Below are positions 25,330 to 32,889 of a DNA stretch of 32,889 nt, in pieces. Location: the NCBI GenBank assembly GCA_007134675.1, contig SLKJ01000169.1:1-32889 (forward strand). The letters are read 5' to 3'. Position numbers and translations under genes: made by a program. This DNA is from Bacteroidales bacterium. GTDB lineage: Bacteria > Bacteroidota > Bacteroidia > Bacteroidales > PUMT01. Position 1 is the stretch's first letter. Each line of letters begins with the position of its first letter. Below the pieces are notes generated by a model that saw only the letters and a list, made by a program, of their open reading frames with translations, ran no database searches and had not been told where the DNA came from.

Positions 25330-26409
25330 ATGTCTGAAAAAATTTTAAGTAGAGTTAGACCAGGTGTTGTAACCGGTGATGATGTAAAAACCATTCACAG
25401 CATAGCAAAGGCAAACAGCTTTGCTATGCCTGCAGTCAACGTTGTCAGCACCAATTCCGTCAATGCGGTTCTTGAGGCGGCCAGAGAAGTAAATTCACCC
25501 GTTATAATTCAGTTTTCAAACGGGGGAGCATCTTTTTTTGCCGGGAAAGGATTATCAAACGAAAATGAGCGTGCTGCAATTGCCGGAGCCATATCAGGTG
25601 CAAAACACATTCATCACATGTCGGAGCTATACGGAGTACCAGTGATACTTCATACTGACCATGCAGCAAAAAAGCTGTTACCCTGGATTGACGGATTACT
25701 GGATTACGGAGAAAGGCATTATCAGAGATATGGCAGGCCGCTTTACAGCTCGCATATGCTTGACCTTTCGGAGGAACCCCTTGAAGAGAATATTGCAATC
25801 TGCAAAAAGTACCTTGAGCGTATGGACAAGATGGGTATGACACTTGAAATTGAACTTGGTGTGACGGGCGGAGAGGAAGACGGTGTTGACAATACTGATA
25901 TTGACAATTCATTGTTGTATACTCAGCCCGAAGAAGTTGAATATGCCTACGCCGAGCTTATTAAGGTCAGCGAAAACTTTACCGTTGCTGCCTCTTTCGG
26001 CAATGTTCATGGTGTGTACAAACCGGGTAATGTAAAACTTACACCCAAGATCCTGCTCAATTCGCAGAAATATATCCAGGAAAAACACGGTACTGGTCCC
26101 AACCCCGTTGATTTTGTGTTTCATGGTGGTTCCGGATCCAGCCAGGAGGAGATCCGTGAGGCAATCGGTTACGGCGTTATAAAGATGAACATCGACACCG
26201 ATACCCAGTGGGCATTCTGGGATGGCATCCGTCAGTACGAGAAGGCAAACCGTGACTACCTGCAGGGCCAGATCGGAAACCCCGAGGGAGAGGACAAACC
26301 AAACAAGAAAAAATATGATCCGCGTGTATGGTTGCGTGAAGGAGAGAAAGCCATGGTAGAGAGGCTGAAAACAGCTTTTGATGATCTCAACAGCGTAAAC
26401 AGGCTTTAA
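25330..26409 (+). CDS. fbaA: Class II fructose-bisphosphate aldolase (FbaA type)
   Basis: The 359-residue enzyme matches the E. coli-type class II aldolase in length and sequence: HTDHAAKKL with D110 and zinc ligand H111, LEIELGVTGGEEDGVDN, SFGNVHGVYKPGNV, and VFHGGSGSS. It cleaves fructose-1,6-bisphosphate to dihydroxyacetone phosphate and glyceraldehyde-3-phosphate, and enzymes of this class can also cleave sedoheptulose-1,7-bisphosphate. It ends the rightward operon, 79 bp after gnd, and converges with the FGE gene with a 12-bp gap. The PPi-PFK in the same run is a natural partner. It may be one of several aldolases in the cell. Confidence 0.96.
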   Translation: MSEKILSRVRPGVVTGDDVKTIHSIAKANSFAMPAVNVVSTNSVNAVLEAAREVNSPVIIQFSNGGASFFAGKGLSNENERAAIAGAISGAKHIHHMSELYGVPVILHTDHAAKKLLPWIDGLLDYGERHYQRYGRPLYSSHMLDLSEEPLEENIAICKKYLERMDKMGMTLEIELGVTGGEEDGVDNTDIDNSLLYTQPEEVEYAYAELIKVSENFTVAASFGNVHGVYKPGNVKLTPKILLNSQKYIQEKHGTGPNPVDFVFHGGSGSSQEEIREAIGYGVIKMNIDTDTQWAFWDGIRQYEKANRDYLQGQIGNPEGEDKPNKKKYDPRVWLREGEKAMVERLKTAFDDLNSVNRL

Positions 26410-26421
26410 TTACCAGGAGAG

Positions 26422-27546
26422 CTATAAGTTGTCTTTTACCAGTCTGAATCCCGTATGGCTGGCACCTGAATCGGGTGTGCTTTTCATCCTGCGGGCTACC
26501 CGGTAGCCTGAGCAGTAGCTGTCATTACATAAAAATGAGCCGCCCCTCATCACTCTCTTGGAGGCAAATGGTTCCTGCGGGTCATTACTATGGTCCGGTC
26601 CTGTGGGATTTACAACTCCTTCAGGCCGGCTGCTCATTTTGTACGCATCATAATGGTACCAGTCCGCGCACCACTCCCAGACATTGCCGGCCATATCATA
26701 CAGTCCAAAACCATTAGGCTGAAAACTCATCACAGGAGCCAGTCCCAGATAACCATCCCAACCGGTATCGTACTGAGGGAAATGCCCCTGCCAGGAGTTA
26801 GCCTTTGGTTGACCTTCTTCAATATGCTCGTTTCCCCAGGGGTAGATCTTACCCTCCAGTCCTCCCCTGGCTGCCCACTCCCATTCTGCCTCAGTTGGTA
26901 GCCGCTTGCCTGCCCATTCAGCGTAAGCTTTGGCATCAAACCAGGAAATATGCACCACCGGGTAATCATCTTTGCCCTCAATAGTGCTGTCCGGCCCCTC
27001 GGGATGGCGCCAGTTTGCGCCGGGCATCCATGACCACCACTGGTGGTAATTATTGAGGTTTACCCGCCGGTCAGGTGAAATAAAAACAAGTGATGCAGGC
27101 ACGAGCATTTCATCGGGAGGCCTGGGAGTCCCTGCCGGTAATTGTGTTTTCATCTCTTCCCAGTCCGGATACTGTTCTGCAGTGGTAACATAGCCGGTAC
27201 TTTCAACAAAGGTCCTGAATTGAGAATTTGTTACAGTTGTTTTATCCATCCAGAACCCGTCGACCGTTACTTTGTGTTTAGGGTACTCATCAGGATCGGC
27301 CTGGTCATTATCTCCACCCATCATAAAAGTTCCTCCCGGTATCCATACCATTCCCTCGGGTATGCTGTCAGAATGTAATTTTTCTCCAGAGAACCTTGAA
27401 GGTATTTCTGCGCAACATGGTGGTAAAGCATCTGTTTCCGCAGAGATCTTTTGAGCATTGCGATCACCTGGATTTTGCGTGCATGAGGTCAGTGCGAAAA
27501 CAATTGAAAATAGTATGGTTTTCCCGAAAAAGGAGTTATTTGGCAT
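26422..27546 (-). CDS. FGE/SUMF1-type formylglycine-generating enzyme, lipoprotein
   Basis: The 374-residue product begins with a signal peptide and lipobox (FALTSC, C22), so it is probably a periplasmic lipoprotein. The SUMF1 domain starts at MVWIPGGTFMMGGD (about residue 66) and runs to GFRLVKD. The two active-site cysteines of true FGE are conserved as C340 and C345 (LCNDSYCSGYR), with the same spacing as human C336/C341. Many bacterial SUMF1 paralogues lack this pair, so sulfatase maturation is more likely than a generic role. Known FGE activity needs O2 and copper. It follows the anaerobic maturase gene on the same strand after 215 bp. Confidence 0.88.
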   Translation of the reverse strand: MPNNSFFGKTILFSIVFALTSCTQNPGDRNAQKISAETDALPPCCAEIPSRFSGEKLHSDSIPEGMVWIPGGTFMMGGDNDQADPDEYPKHKVTVDGFWMDKTTVTNSQFRTFVESTGYVTTAEQYPDWEEMKTQLPAGTPRPPDEMLVPASLVFISPDRRVNLNNYHQWWSWMPGANWRHPEGPDSTIEGKDDYPVVHISWFDAKAYAEWAGKRLPTEAEWEWAARGGLEGKIYPWGNEHIEEGQPKANSWQGHFPQYDTGWDGYLGLAPVMSFQPNGFGLYDMAGNVWEWCADWYHYDAYKMSSRPEGVVNPTGPDHSNDPQEPFASKRVMRGGSFLCNDSYCSGYRVARRMKSTPDSGASHTGFRLVKDNL

Positions 27547-27761
27547 AGCTTCGTTTGATTTATTAAAACATCAGGCACTTCTACAGCAAATATATATAAA
27601 ATACTAAATATGTTTATATGTGTCTTGCAATTGTTTGATTGCAGATATGTTCTTCCCGGGTTCTGTTTTTCGTTATCCGGGTATCAGACAACAATCTCCA
27701 CTCCTGCGAATGCCTGCAGCAGCAGAAAATTCCTGTGATTGTTAAGGAGCCGGATTTTGTA

Positions 27762-29114
27762 TTACTTAAATATTCGCAGGCAACACTGCTTGAATTTTTT
27801 TCCGCTGCCGCAGGGGCATGGATCGTTGCGTCCTGCCGCAGGGCGAGAAGCCATAACAGGTTGCTCCTTCTGCTTTATCCATTGCATCACATTTGCAGGC
27901 GGTTTTTTTGCGTTGAGCTGTTTTGCCATATAATCCATATAAGGCCTTACATGACTGAAGAATATCTTGTATGCTTTGCAAAGGTAGTTCAGTTCGCGAT
28001 CGCCCTCCTCAGTTGTACAGAACCTGTGCTTGGGGCATTCGCCGTGGCAGGCGAACAGAAACCCACAGTCGAGGCATTGGCGGGGAAGGGAAGTTCTTTT
28101 CTCCAGACCGAATCTTGCCTGCTCCTCTTGCTGCATCATATCAAGAAGGGGGGTTTCCTTAATATTTCCAAGAAAATAGTCATGGTAAACAAAATGGTCA
28201 CATGAGTACAGATCTCCGTTATGTTCCATAACTGTTGCATCGCCGCATGTTTCAGAGAATACGCATAATCCCGGATTACTTTCTCCCATCCAGTTGGCAA
28301 GGGTCACATCAAAAAGCTGAACGTAATAAGTGCCGACATCCCGCCTTACCCATTCATCAAATATCCTGACAAGAAAATTTCCGTATTTTTCAGGTACAAC
28401 CGACCAGTCTGTTACCTTTGCCTTGCCCCTGTAACGATGGTGAACAAGATGTACATCCTCCTCGCCGGGGTCGGAAGTGTGCCTTTCAACAATGGGTATA
28501 AACTGCATGAATTGGCTTCCGATACTTTTCAGAAACCGGTATACTTCAAGAGGTTTTTCAGAGGTTTTGTCATTTACAACCGAAAGTGTGTTAAACTCAA
28601 CGTTATGTTTCTTAAGCAGCCTTACTCCTTCCATCACTTTGTTCCATGAAGGTTCTCCCCTCACGGTTACCCGGTAATGATCATGTAGTTCCCGGGGGCC
28701 ATCGATCGATAATCCTACGAGAAAGTTCTTTTCATGAAGGAACTCGCAAAACTCATCTGTCAGCAACGTGCCGTTGGTCTGCAATGCGTTTTCAATCCTT
28801 TTGCCCTCAGAATATTTCTGCTGCAGTTCGACGGCTTTCCTGAAGTAATCCAGGCCCAGCATGGTCGGTTCTCCTCCCTGCCACACAAAGCTTACCACCG
28901 GTACATCCTGTGCCTGTATATACTCTTTGATGAATTTTTCCAGCACGTCGCTGTTAAGTCTGTACCCCTTTGCAAAAGGGTACAGATTCTTTTTTTCAAG
29001 GTAGTAACAGTAGGTGCAGTCAAGGTTACATGCCGGTCCCACAGGTTTGAGCATAACCTGGAACGCAGAGCGTTTCATTGGGAAGAAAAAACTTTTTGCA
29101 GAATTTTCAGGCAT
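27762..29114 (-). CDS. Anaerobic sulfatase-maturating enzyme (radical SAM, SPASM) with SEC-C tail
   Basis: The 450-residue cytoplasmic enzyme converts an active-site Cys or Ser of a sulfatase to formylglycine without oxygen. The radical SAM cluster motif is CNLDCTYC (C29, C33, C36). Family blocks include [25 protein letters not shown], and [21 protein letters not shown]-type cysteine cluster ([20 protein letters not shown]) follows for the auxiliary 4Fe-4S clusters. The last 20 residues are a SEC-C metal-binding motif, [16 protein letters not shown] (430-445), beyond the core of about 410 residues. No sulfatase lies in the window, so the clients are elsewhere. Confidence 0.92.
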   Translation of the reverse strand: MPENSAKSFFFPMKRSAFQVMLKPVGPACNLDCTYCYYLEKKNLYPFAKGYRLNSDVLEKFIKEYIQAQDVPVVSFVWQGGEPTMLGLDYFRKAVELQQKYSEGKRIENALQTNGTLLTDEFCEFLHEKNFLVGLSIDGPRELHDHYRVTVRGEPSWNKVMEGVRLLKKHNVEFNTLSVVNDKTSEKPLEVYRFLKSIGSQFMQFIPIVERHTSDPGEEDVHLVHHRYRGKAKVTDWSVVPEKYGNFLVRIFDEWVRRDVGTYYVQLFDVTLANWMGESNPGLCVFSETCGDATVMEHNGDLYSCDHFVYHDYFLGNIKETPLLDMMQQEEQARFGLEKRTSLPRQCLDCGFLFACHGECPKHRFCTTEEGDRELNYLCKAYKIFFSHVRPYMDYMAKQLNAKKPPANVMQWIKQKEQPVMASRPAAGRNDPCPCGSGKKFKQCCLRIFK

Positions 29115-29185
29115 TCTTGATGTTATTAAAAAAAATAAAACTATTAATGACTTTATGATATCTTACAGAGTGACCCTGTAAAGTG

Positions 29186-29193
29186 CAAATATA
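29186..29193 (-). promoter_or_regulatory. Candidate -7 element for the anSME gene, inside an inverted repeat
   Basis: On the minus strand the bases read TATATTTG, an exact TAnnTTTG, 72 bases upstream of the ATG at 29114. They lie inside AGTGC-N7-GCACT (29182-29198), which could be a small operator. No TTTG was found at the -33 position. Confidence 0.35.
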
Positions 29194-29314
29194 GCACTAT
29201 GATATTTATATAACCGAATACACAGATAATATATAACTAAAATTGACCCTAAGACATTGTCTTTTGGCAATTTTGATATGGAAAAATGATAATTCTTCTT
29301 TGAATGATTTTTTC

Positions 29315-29322
29315 TATGTTTG
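29315..29322 (+). promoter_or_regulatory. Candidate -7 element for the FGGY kinase gene
   Basis: TATGTTTG matches TAnnTTTG exactly and lies 31 bases upstream of the ATG at 29354. A TTTG lies upstream but about 12 bases away, closer than the usual 19-21, so the -33 element is uncertain. Confidence 0.45.
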
Positions 29323-29353
29323 TACATTCATACGGTCTTAAACCATAACAGCC

Positions 29354-30844
29354 ATGCTGACATTAGGATATGATCTTGGAAGCTCATTCATCAAGGCAGG
29401 CATAATCGACACTGAGACGGGAAAATGTATTGCTTCGGCCTTTTACCCCGGGCAGGAGATGCCTATTTCAGCCCCTATTACCGGCTGGGCTGAACAGGAT
29501 CCGGAAATGTTGTGGAAAAATGCCCTGATGGCAACTAAAAAGGTATTGCAAGACCCTTCTGTTGATCCCGAAGCGGTTGCAGCTATTGGTATTTCATACC
29601 AGATGCACGGATTGGTGGCGGTGGACAAGGATCACAGGCCTTTGCGTCCTTCAATAATATGGTGCGACAGTCGTGCTGTTGAGATTGGCGACAAGGCCTT
29701 TGAATCTATAGGGGAGGAGAAATGCCTTTCTTCCCTTCTTAATTCACCGGGCAATTTTACCGCTTCCAGACTTGCCTGGGTAAAGGAGAATGAACCGGAT
29801 GTTTACAAAAAGATATATAAAATAATGTTGCCGGGAGATTACCTTGCCATGAGGTTGACCGGGGAGATATGCATAACTCCCTCAGGCCTTTCTGAAGGGA
29901 TATTCTGGGATTTCAGGCAGAATGATATTTCATCAATGGTCCTTGATCATTATGGGATCGATCCCTCATTGATTCCCGATGTTGTACCGGTATTCTCGAC
30001 CCAGGGGAGGCTGACGGCGGAGGCTGCCGAGTTGTCTGGTCTGAACAAGGGTATACCTGTAACCTACAGGGCCGGAGATCAGCCTAACAATGCATTCTCC
30101 CTCAATGTTCTCAACCCTGGCGAAATTGCCGCCACTGCCGGAACATCGGGAGTTGTTTACGGTGTCAGTGACGAAATAAGATATGACCCGGGTTCGAGAG
30201 TAAATACCTTTGCCCACGTTAACCACGAAAAATCCAGGAAGAGGCTGGGTGTGTTATTGTGTATCAATGGTACAGGCATCCTGAATTCATGGGTTAAAAA
30301 GAATGCAGCCCCTTCAGGGGTGAACTATAACGATATGAACCTGATGGCTGAAACAGTTCCGCCCGGAAGCGAGGGACTTGTTGTTTTGCCTTTTGGCAAC
30401 GGCAGTGAAAGGATGCTGGGGAACAAGGATACCGGCTGCCACATTGCCAATATGAATTTTAATATTCATACCATTGCCCATTTGATGCGGGCTGTACAGG
30501 AGGGAATTGTTTTTGCATTCAGGTATGGCATGGATATTATGGGTCAGACCGGGATAAAGGCGGAGGTAATCAGGGCGGGACATGCAAACCTGTTTCTCAG
30601 TCCCCTCTTCGGAAAAAGCCTTGCTACACTCACCGGAACAACAATTGAGCTTTATAATACTGATGGGGCGCAGGGTGCTGCCAGAGCAGCCGCCATTGGT
30701 GCAGGTATCTATTTCTCTTTCGAGGAAGCCTTCGGAGATCTGAAAGTAGTTGAAAGGATTATTCCTGATCCGGAATTGTTACCGGTCCTCGAAAAATCAT
30801 ATGGTACCTGGCTCAGGCTGCTTCAGAAGCAAACAGCAACATGA
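29354..30844 (+). CDS. xylB: FGGY-family carbohydrate kinase, probable xylulokinase
   Basis: The 496-residue kinase has the phosphate-binding start GYDLGSSFIK (5-14), QMHG (83-86) and WCDSR (103-107), and the catalytic base D242 in YRAGDQPNNAF. A second ATPase block, GTSG, follows. The QMHG motif is typical of xylulokinases, whereas FGGY gluconokinases usually differ there. It would phosphorylate D-xylulose to xylulose-5-phosphate. It is divergent from the anSME gene and followed by a sodium/sugar symporter; xylA is not in view and may lie just past the window. Gluconokinase activity is the alternative of interest because the uronate pathway proposed here lacks one. Confidence 0.85.
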   Translation: MLTLGYDLGSSFIKAGIIDTETGKCIASAFYPGQEMPISAPITGWAEQDPEMLWKNALMATKKVLQDPSVDPEAVAAIGISYQMHGLVAVDKDHRPLRPSIIWCDSRAVEIGDKAFESIGEEKCLSSLLNSPGNFTASRLAWVKENEPDVYKKIYKIMLPGDYLAMRLTGEICITPSGLSEGIFWDFRQNDISSMVLDHYGIDPSLIPDVVPVFSTQGRLTAEAAELSGLNKGIPVTYRAGDQPNNAFSLNVLNPGEIAATAGTSGVVYGVSDEIRYDPGSRVNTFAHVNHEKSRKRLGVLLCINGTGILNSWVKKNAAPSGVNYNDMNLMAETVPPGSEGLVVLPFGNGSERMLGNKDTGCHIANMNFNIHTIAHLMRAVQEGIVFAFRYGMDIMGQTGIKAEVIRAGHANLFLSPLFGKSLATLTGTTIELYNTDGAQGAARAAAIGAGIYFSFEEAFGDLKVVERIIPDPELLPVLEKSYGTWLRLLQKQTAT

Positions 30845-30972
30845 TTATTGATCAGGATTGTATGATTATATTATTGGCTGCCCGCACTACAGCAGGTAGC
30901 TTGTTTATCATAATATTGTTATATTTATGGGTTTTTATGAGTCCTGATAATATCGCTAAGAGAAACAGATAG
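30841..30972 (+). CDS. Possible 43-residue membrane peptide overlapping the kinase stop
   Basis: An ATG at 30841 overlaps the kinase TGA (ATGA), the arrangement of translational coupling. The frame runs 43 codons to a TAG at 970-972 of that kilobase (30970-30972). The peptide starts MIIDQDC, has one hydrophobic stretch (about residues 8-33, with one Arg at 15) ending in LLYLWVFM, then a basic end KRNR, which fits a single-pass small membrane protein with a cytoplasmic C-terminus. It lies before the symporter gene. It matches no family I know, and a chance frame in A/T-rich DNA is possible. Confidence 0.35.
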   Translation: MIIDQDCMIILLAARTTAGSLFIIILLYLWVFMSPDNIAKRNR

Positions 30973-31054
30973 TTATGGGATATTTGAAAGGAGACAAGGA
31001 GTACTTTCAGGGGGGATTATTAAATTACTTAATATTAATTCTTAATTATTGTTT

Positions 31055-32889
31055 ATGGACACAGGAGCGTTTGATTTTATTGACTACATTGTTTTTATAG
31101 TATATGTTTTGATAATAGTGGCGATAGGCCTCTATGTATCAAGGTCAAAAAAAGGGACAGAACGAACCTCACAGGATTACTTTCTGGCCAGCAGGTCGCT
31201 TAAATGGTGGGCAATTGGAGCGTCCCTTATTGCAGCAAATATTTCTGCAGAGCATTTTATTGCCATGTCTGGTTCAGGATACAGGATTGGGCTGGGAATT
31301 GCCGCTTATGAATGGATAGCGGCTATTGTTCTGATCATAGTCGGAAAGTATTTCCTGCCTCTCTTTCTCGATAAGGGGATCTATACCATGCCCCAGTTTC
31401 TGGAAAGCAGGTACAATAAAAGCGTAAGTGTTGCTTTTGCTGTTTTCTGGCTGCTGGTCTATGTCTTTGTAAACCTGACAACAGTAATATGGCTCGGGGC
31501 ACTTGCGCTGGATCGTATCATGGGCATTCCCTTGATGTGGGGTATATTGGGACTGGCTGCTTTCTCAGCTCTCTATTCCATTTACGGGGGGCTCAAGGCT
31601 GTGGCATGGACTGATGTGGTGCAGGTATTTTTTCTTATCGGTGGCGGACTAGTTACTACTATCCTTGGCCTGTCTGCCGTTTCAGGGGGTGAGGGTATTT
31701 TTCAGGGGCTTTCTGTCATATATGAAAAGGCAAGTGCCTCTCATTTCGGAATGATTGTGGAGAGGGATACTCTTGTGCCTGACGGGGCCGGGGGACTTAC
31801 CGATGCGTTTCTTGACCTGCCCGGACTGGCGGTTATTCTCGGAGCCATGTGGCTTACTAACCTCGGATACTGGGGTTTCAACCAGTTTATTATTCAAAAG
31901 GGACTTGCAGCAGAGAATATCCAGCATGCAAAAAGGGGACTTGTATTCGCGGGATATCTGAAAATTCTTATTCCTGTTATTGTAATCCTTCCCGGAATTA
32001 CCGCCTATGTCCTGTTCCAGCATCCTGAACTGCTTGAGAACAGAGAGTATATCGGTGAGATTACCAGGGCTGATGAAGCCTATCCCTGGCTTTTAAAAAA
32101 TTTTGTGCCTGTAGGTATTCGGGGACTGACTTTTGCGGCGCTGGTAGCGGCCATAGTTTCATCATTGTCAGCCATGATAAACAGTACATCTACCATTTTT
32201 ACAATGGATATTTATAAACCGTTCTTCAATAAGAATGCCAAAGAGAAAGAGCTTGTCAGGGTAGGCCGGATTGTTGCTTTCACAGCACTATTGATCGCGG
32301 TATTATCAGCAAGACCGCTTCTTGGGGGACTTGATCAGGCATTCCAGTATATACAGGAGTATACCGGATATATTTTCCCTGGAGTTGTTGTAGTATTCGG
32401 TATGGGGCTGTTCTGGAAGCAGGCTACAACACGTGCGGCATTATGGACGGCAATAGCTACAATACCTTCGGGAATAGTGATTAAGATCCTTTATCCGCAA
32501 ATGCCTTTTATTCTCAGAATGGGATATGTATTCATAGTGCTGGTATTTCTAGCATCCATAATCAGTCTGCGCGACAGAAATCTTGTGGAGGGAACTCTGC
32601 CCACAGGTAAGAAAGCCAGGTTCATGATCAGGACCGGTTACGGGTTTGTAGTTGCCGGTATCATTACCCTGATCACAGGTATTATATTTGTAGGGCCTCT
32701 TGCACATCTGGGTTTCGAGTCAATATTCATGCTGGCTACGGGATTTGGCTTTACAGGTATGATTTTTATCCTTAATTCCAAAATGAAGAAGGTTGATGAA
32801 AAATCATTTGACATTAACCCGGAACTGTTTAAAACCGGAAAAGTATTTAATATCGGGGCTGCAGGCATAATACTGATCGTGGGGCTGCT
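31055..32889 (+). CDS. Sodium/sugar symporter of the SSS family (SGLT-like), 3' end missing
   Basis: The frame opens at the ATG at 31055 and stays open to the window end (611 codons), so the C-terminus is outside. The protein is very like vSGLT: LIAANISAEHFIAMSGSGY, LGIAAYEWIAAI, LIIVGKYFLPLF, NLGYWGFNQFIIQKG, and VSSLSAMINSTSTIFTMDI, the last covering the sodium-site residues. About 14 helices are expected. At the position of vSGLT Q69, a galactose contact, there is H67, while the E88 equivalent (E86) is kept. Substrate is a sugar, perhaps xylose or a hexose, because the kinase precedes it. Confidence 0.92.
   Translation, partial: MDTGAFDFIDYIVFIVYVLIIVAIGLYVSRSKKGTERTSQDYFLASRSLKWWAIGASLIAANISAEHFIAMSGSGYRIGLGIAAYEWIAAIVLIIVGKYFLPLFLDKGIYTMPQFLESRYNKSVSVAFAVFWLLVYVFVNLTTVIWLGALALDRIMGIPLMWGILGLAAFSALYSIYGGLKAVAWTDVVQVFFLIGGGLVTTILGLSAVSGGEGIFQGLSVIYEKASASHFGMIVERDTLVPDGAGGLTDAFLDLPGLAVILGAMWLTNLGYWGFNQFIIQKGLAAENIQHAKRGLVFAGYLKILIPVIVILPGITAYVLFQHPELLENREYIGEITRADEAYPWLLKNFVPVGIRGLTFAALVAAIVSSLSAMINSTSTIFTMDIYKPFFNKNAKEKELVRVGRIVAFTALLIAVLSARPLLGGLDQAFQYIQEYTGYIFPGVVVVFGMGLFWKQATTRAALWTAIATIPSGIVIKILYPQMPFILRMGYVFIVLVFLASIISLRDRNLVEGTLPTGKKARFMIRTGYGFVVAGIITLITGIIFVGPLAHLGFESIFMLATGFGFTGMIFILNSKMKKVDEKSFDINPELFKTGKVFNIGAAGIILIVGL

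Noticed and set aside
27626-27643. TGCAAT/ATTGCA hairpin in the gap between the anSME and FGE genes
   Set aside because: A 6-bp A/T-containing stem without a U-tract is expected by chance in such DNA.
27639-28205. Plus-strand frame opposite the end of the anSME gene
   Set aside because: It is an antisense shadow of the SPASM and SEC-C coding region with cysteine-rich, leucine-rich composition from the opposite strand.
29354-30844. FGGY kinase as the gluconokinase that completes the proposed pathway
   Set aside because: QMHG and WCDSR are xylulokinase-like, and the gene is in a separate unit next to a sugar symporter. Kept only as an alternative.
30975-31100. Second small frame (41 codons) between the kinase and symporter
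   Set aside because: It overlaps the symporter start in another frame, has no distinctive feature and is most simply a chance frame.

Overview
The window looks like chromosome of a member of the Bacteroidota, most likely a Bacteroidales/Marinilabiliales-type polysaccharide degrader. The reasons are a DUF4294 protein beside sucC, lipoprotein signal peptides, a LacI-type regulator with a GTG start, roomy A/T-rich gaps without strong Shine-Dalgarno sites, several exact matches to the Bacteroidetes -7 element TAnnTTTG, and a fused-type GcvP. No rRNA, tRNA, CRISPR array, transposase or phage gene was seen.

Layout. Positions 1-10085 are mostly housekeeping: the tail of sucC, a DUF4294 protein, elbB, a polyprenyl sugar-phosphate transferase, a weak Gfo/Idh-like protein, pcm, a glyoxalase II-like metallo-hydrolase, gcvP, a small helical protein and a zinc-ribbon protein. 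A 43-bp repeat (39/43 identical) flanks the Gfo/Idh-like/pcm block.

Positions 10189-26409 hold a hexuronate/sugar-acid island organised around a divergent promoter. Leftward run uxaE, uxaC, kdgA and a three-part TRAP transporter (dctP, dctQ, dctM). Rightward run a LacI-type regulator, an SDR (probable fructuronate reductase), a PPi-type phosphofructokinase, a HAD phosphatase, a LarA-like nickel-pincer racemase/epimerase, a PdxB-like dehydrogenase, NADP-type 6-phosphogluconate dehydrogenase (gnd) and class II fructose-bisphosphate aldolase. A perfect 14-bp palindrome sits between uxaE and the regulator and is the best operator candidate.

The main hypothesis concerns how these genes join up. 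UxaC, UxaE and the SDR would turn galacturonate and glucuronate into D-mannonate. The usual next enzymes, mannonate dehydratase (UxuA) and KDG kinase (KdgK), are absent from the window. The operon instead carries a LarA homologue with all recognised catalytic positions, followed by gnd without zwf or pgl. A C2 epimerisation of mannonate to gluconate, phosphorylation to 6-phosphogluconate, and Gnd would send uronate carbon into the pentose phosphate pathway. PPi-PFK plus FBA could then replace transaldolase through sedoheptulose-1,7-bisphosphate. The gluconate kinase step is not assigned, and the LarA substrate is inferred from context only.

Positions 26422-32889 contain an exported FGE-type formylglycine-generating enzyme and an anaerobic sulfatase-maturating radical SAM enzyme with a SEC-C tail, both on the minus strand, with no sulfatase in view. 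Divergent from these are a xylulokinase-type FGGY kinase, a possible 43-residue membrane peptide overlapping its stop codon, and a vSGLT-like sodium/sugar symporter that runs off the window end.
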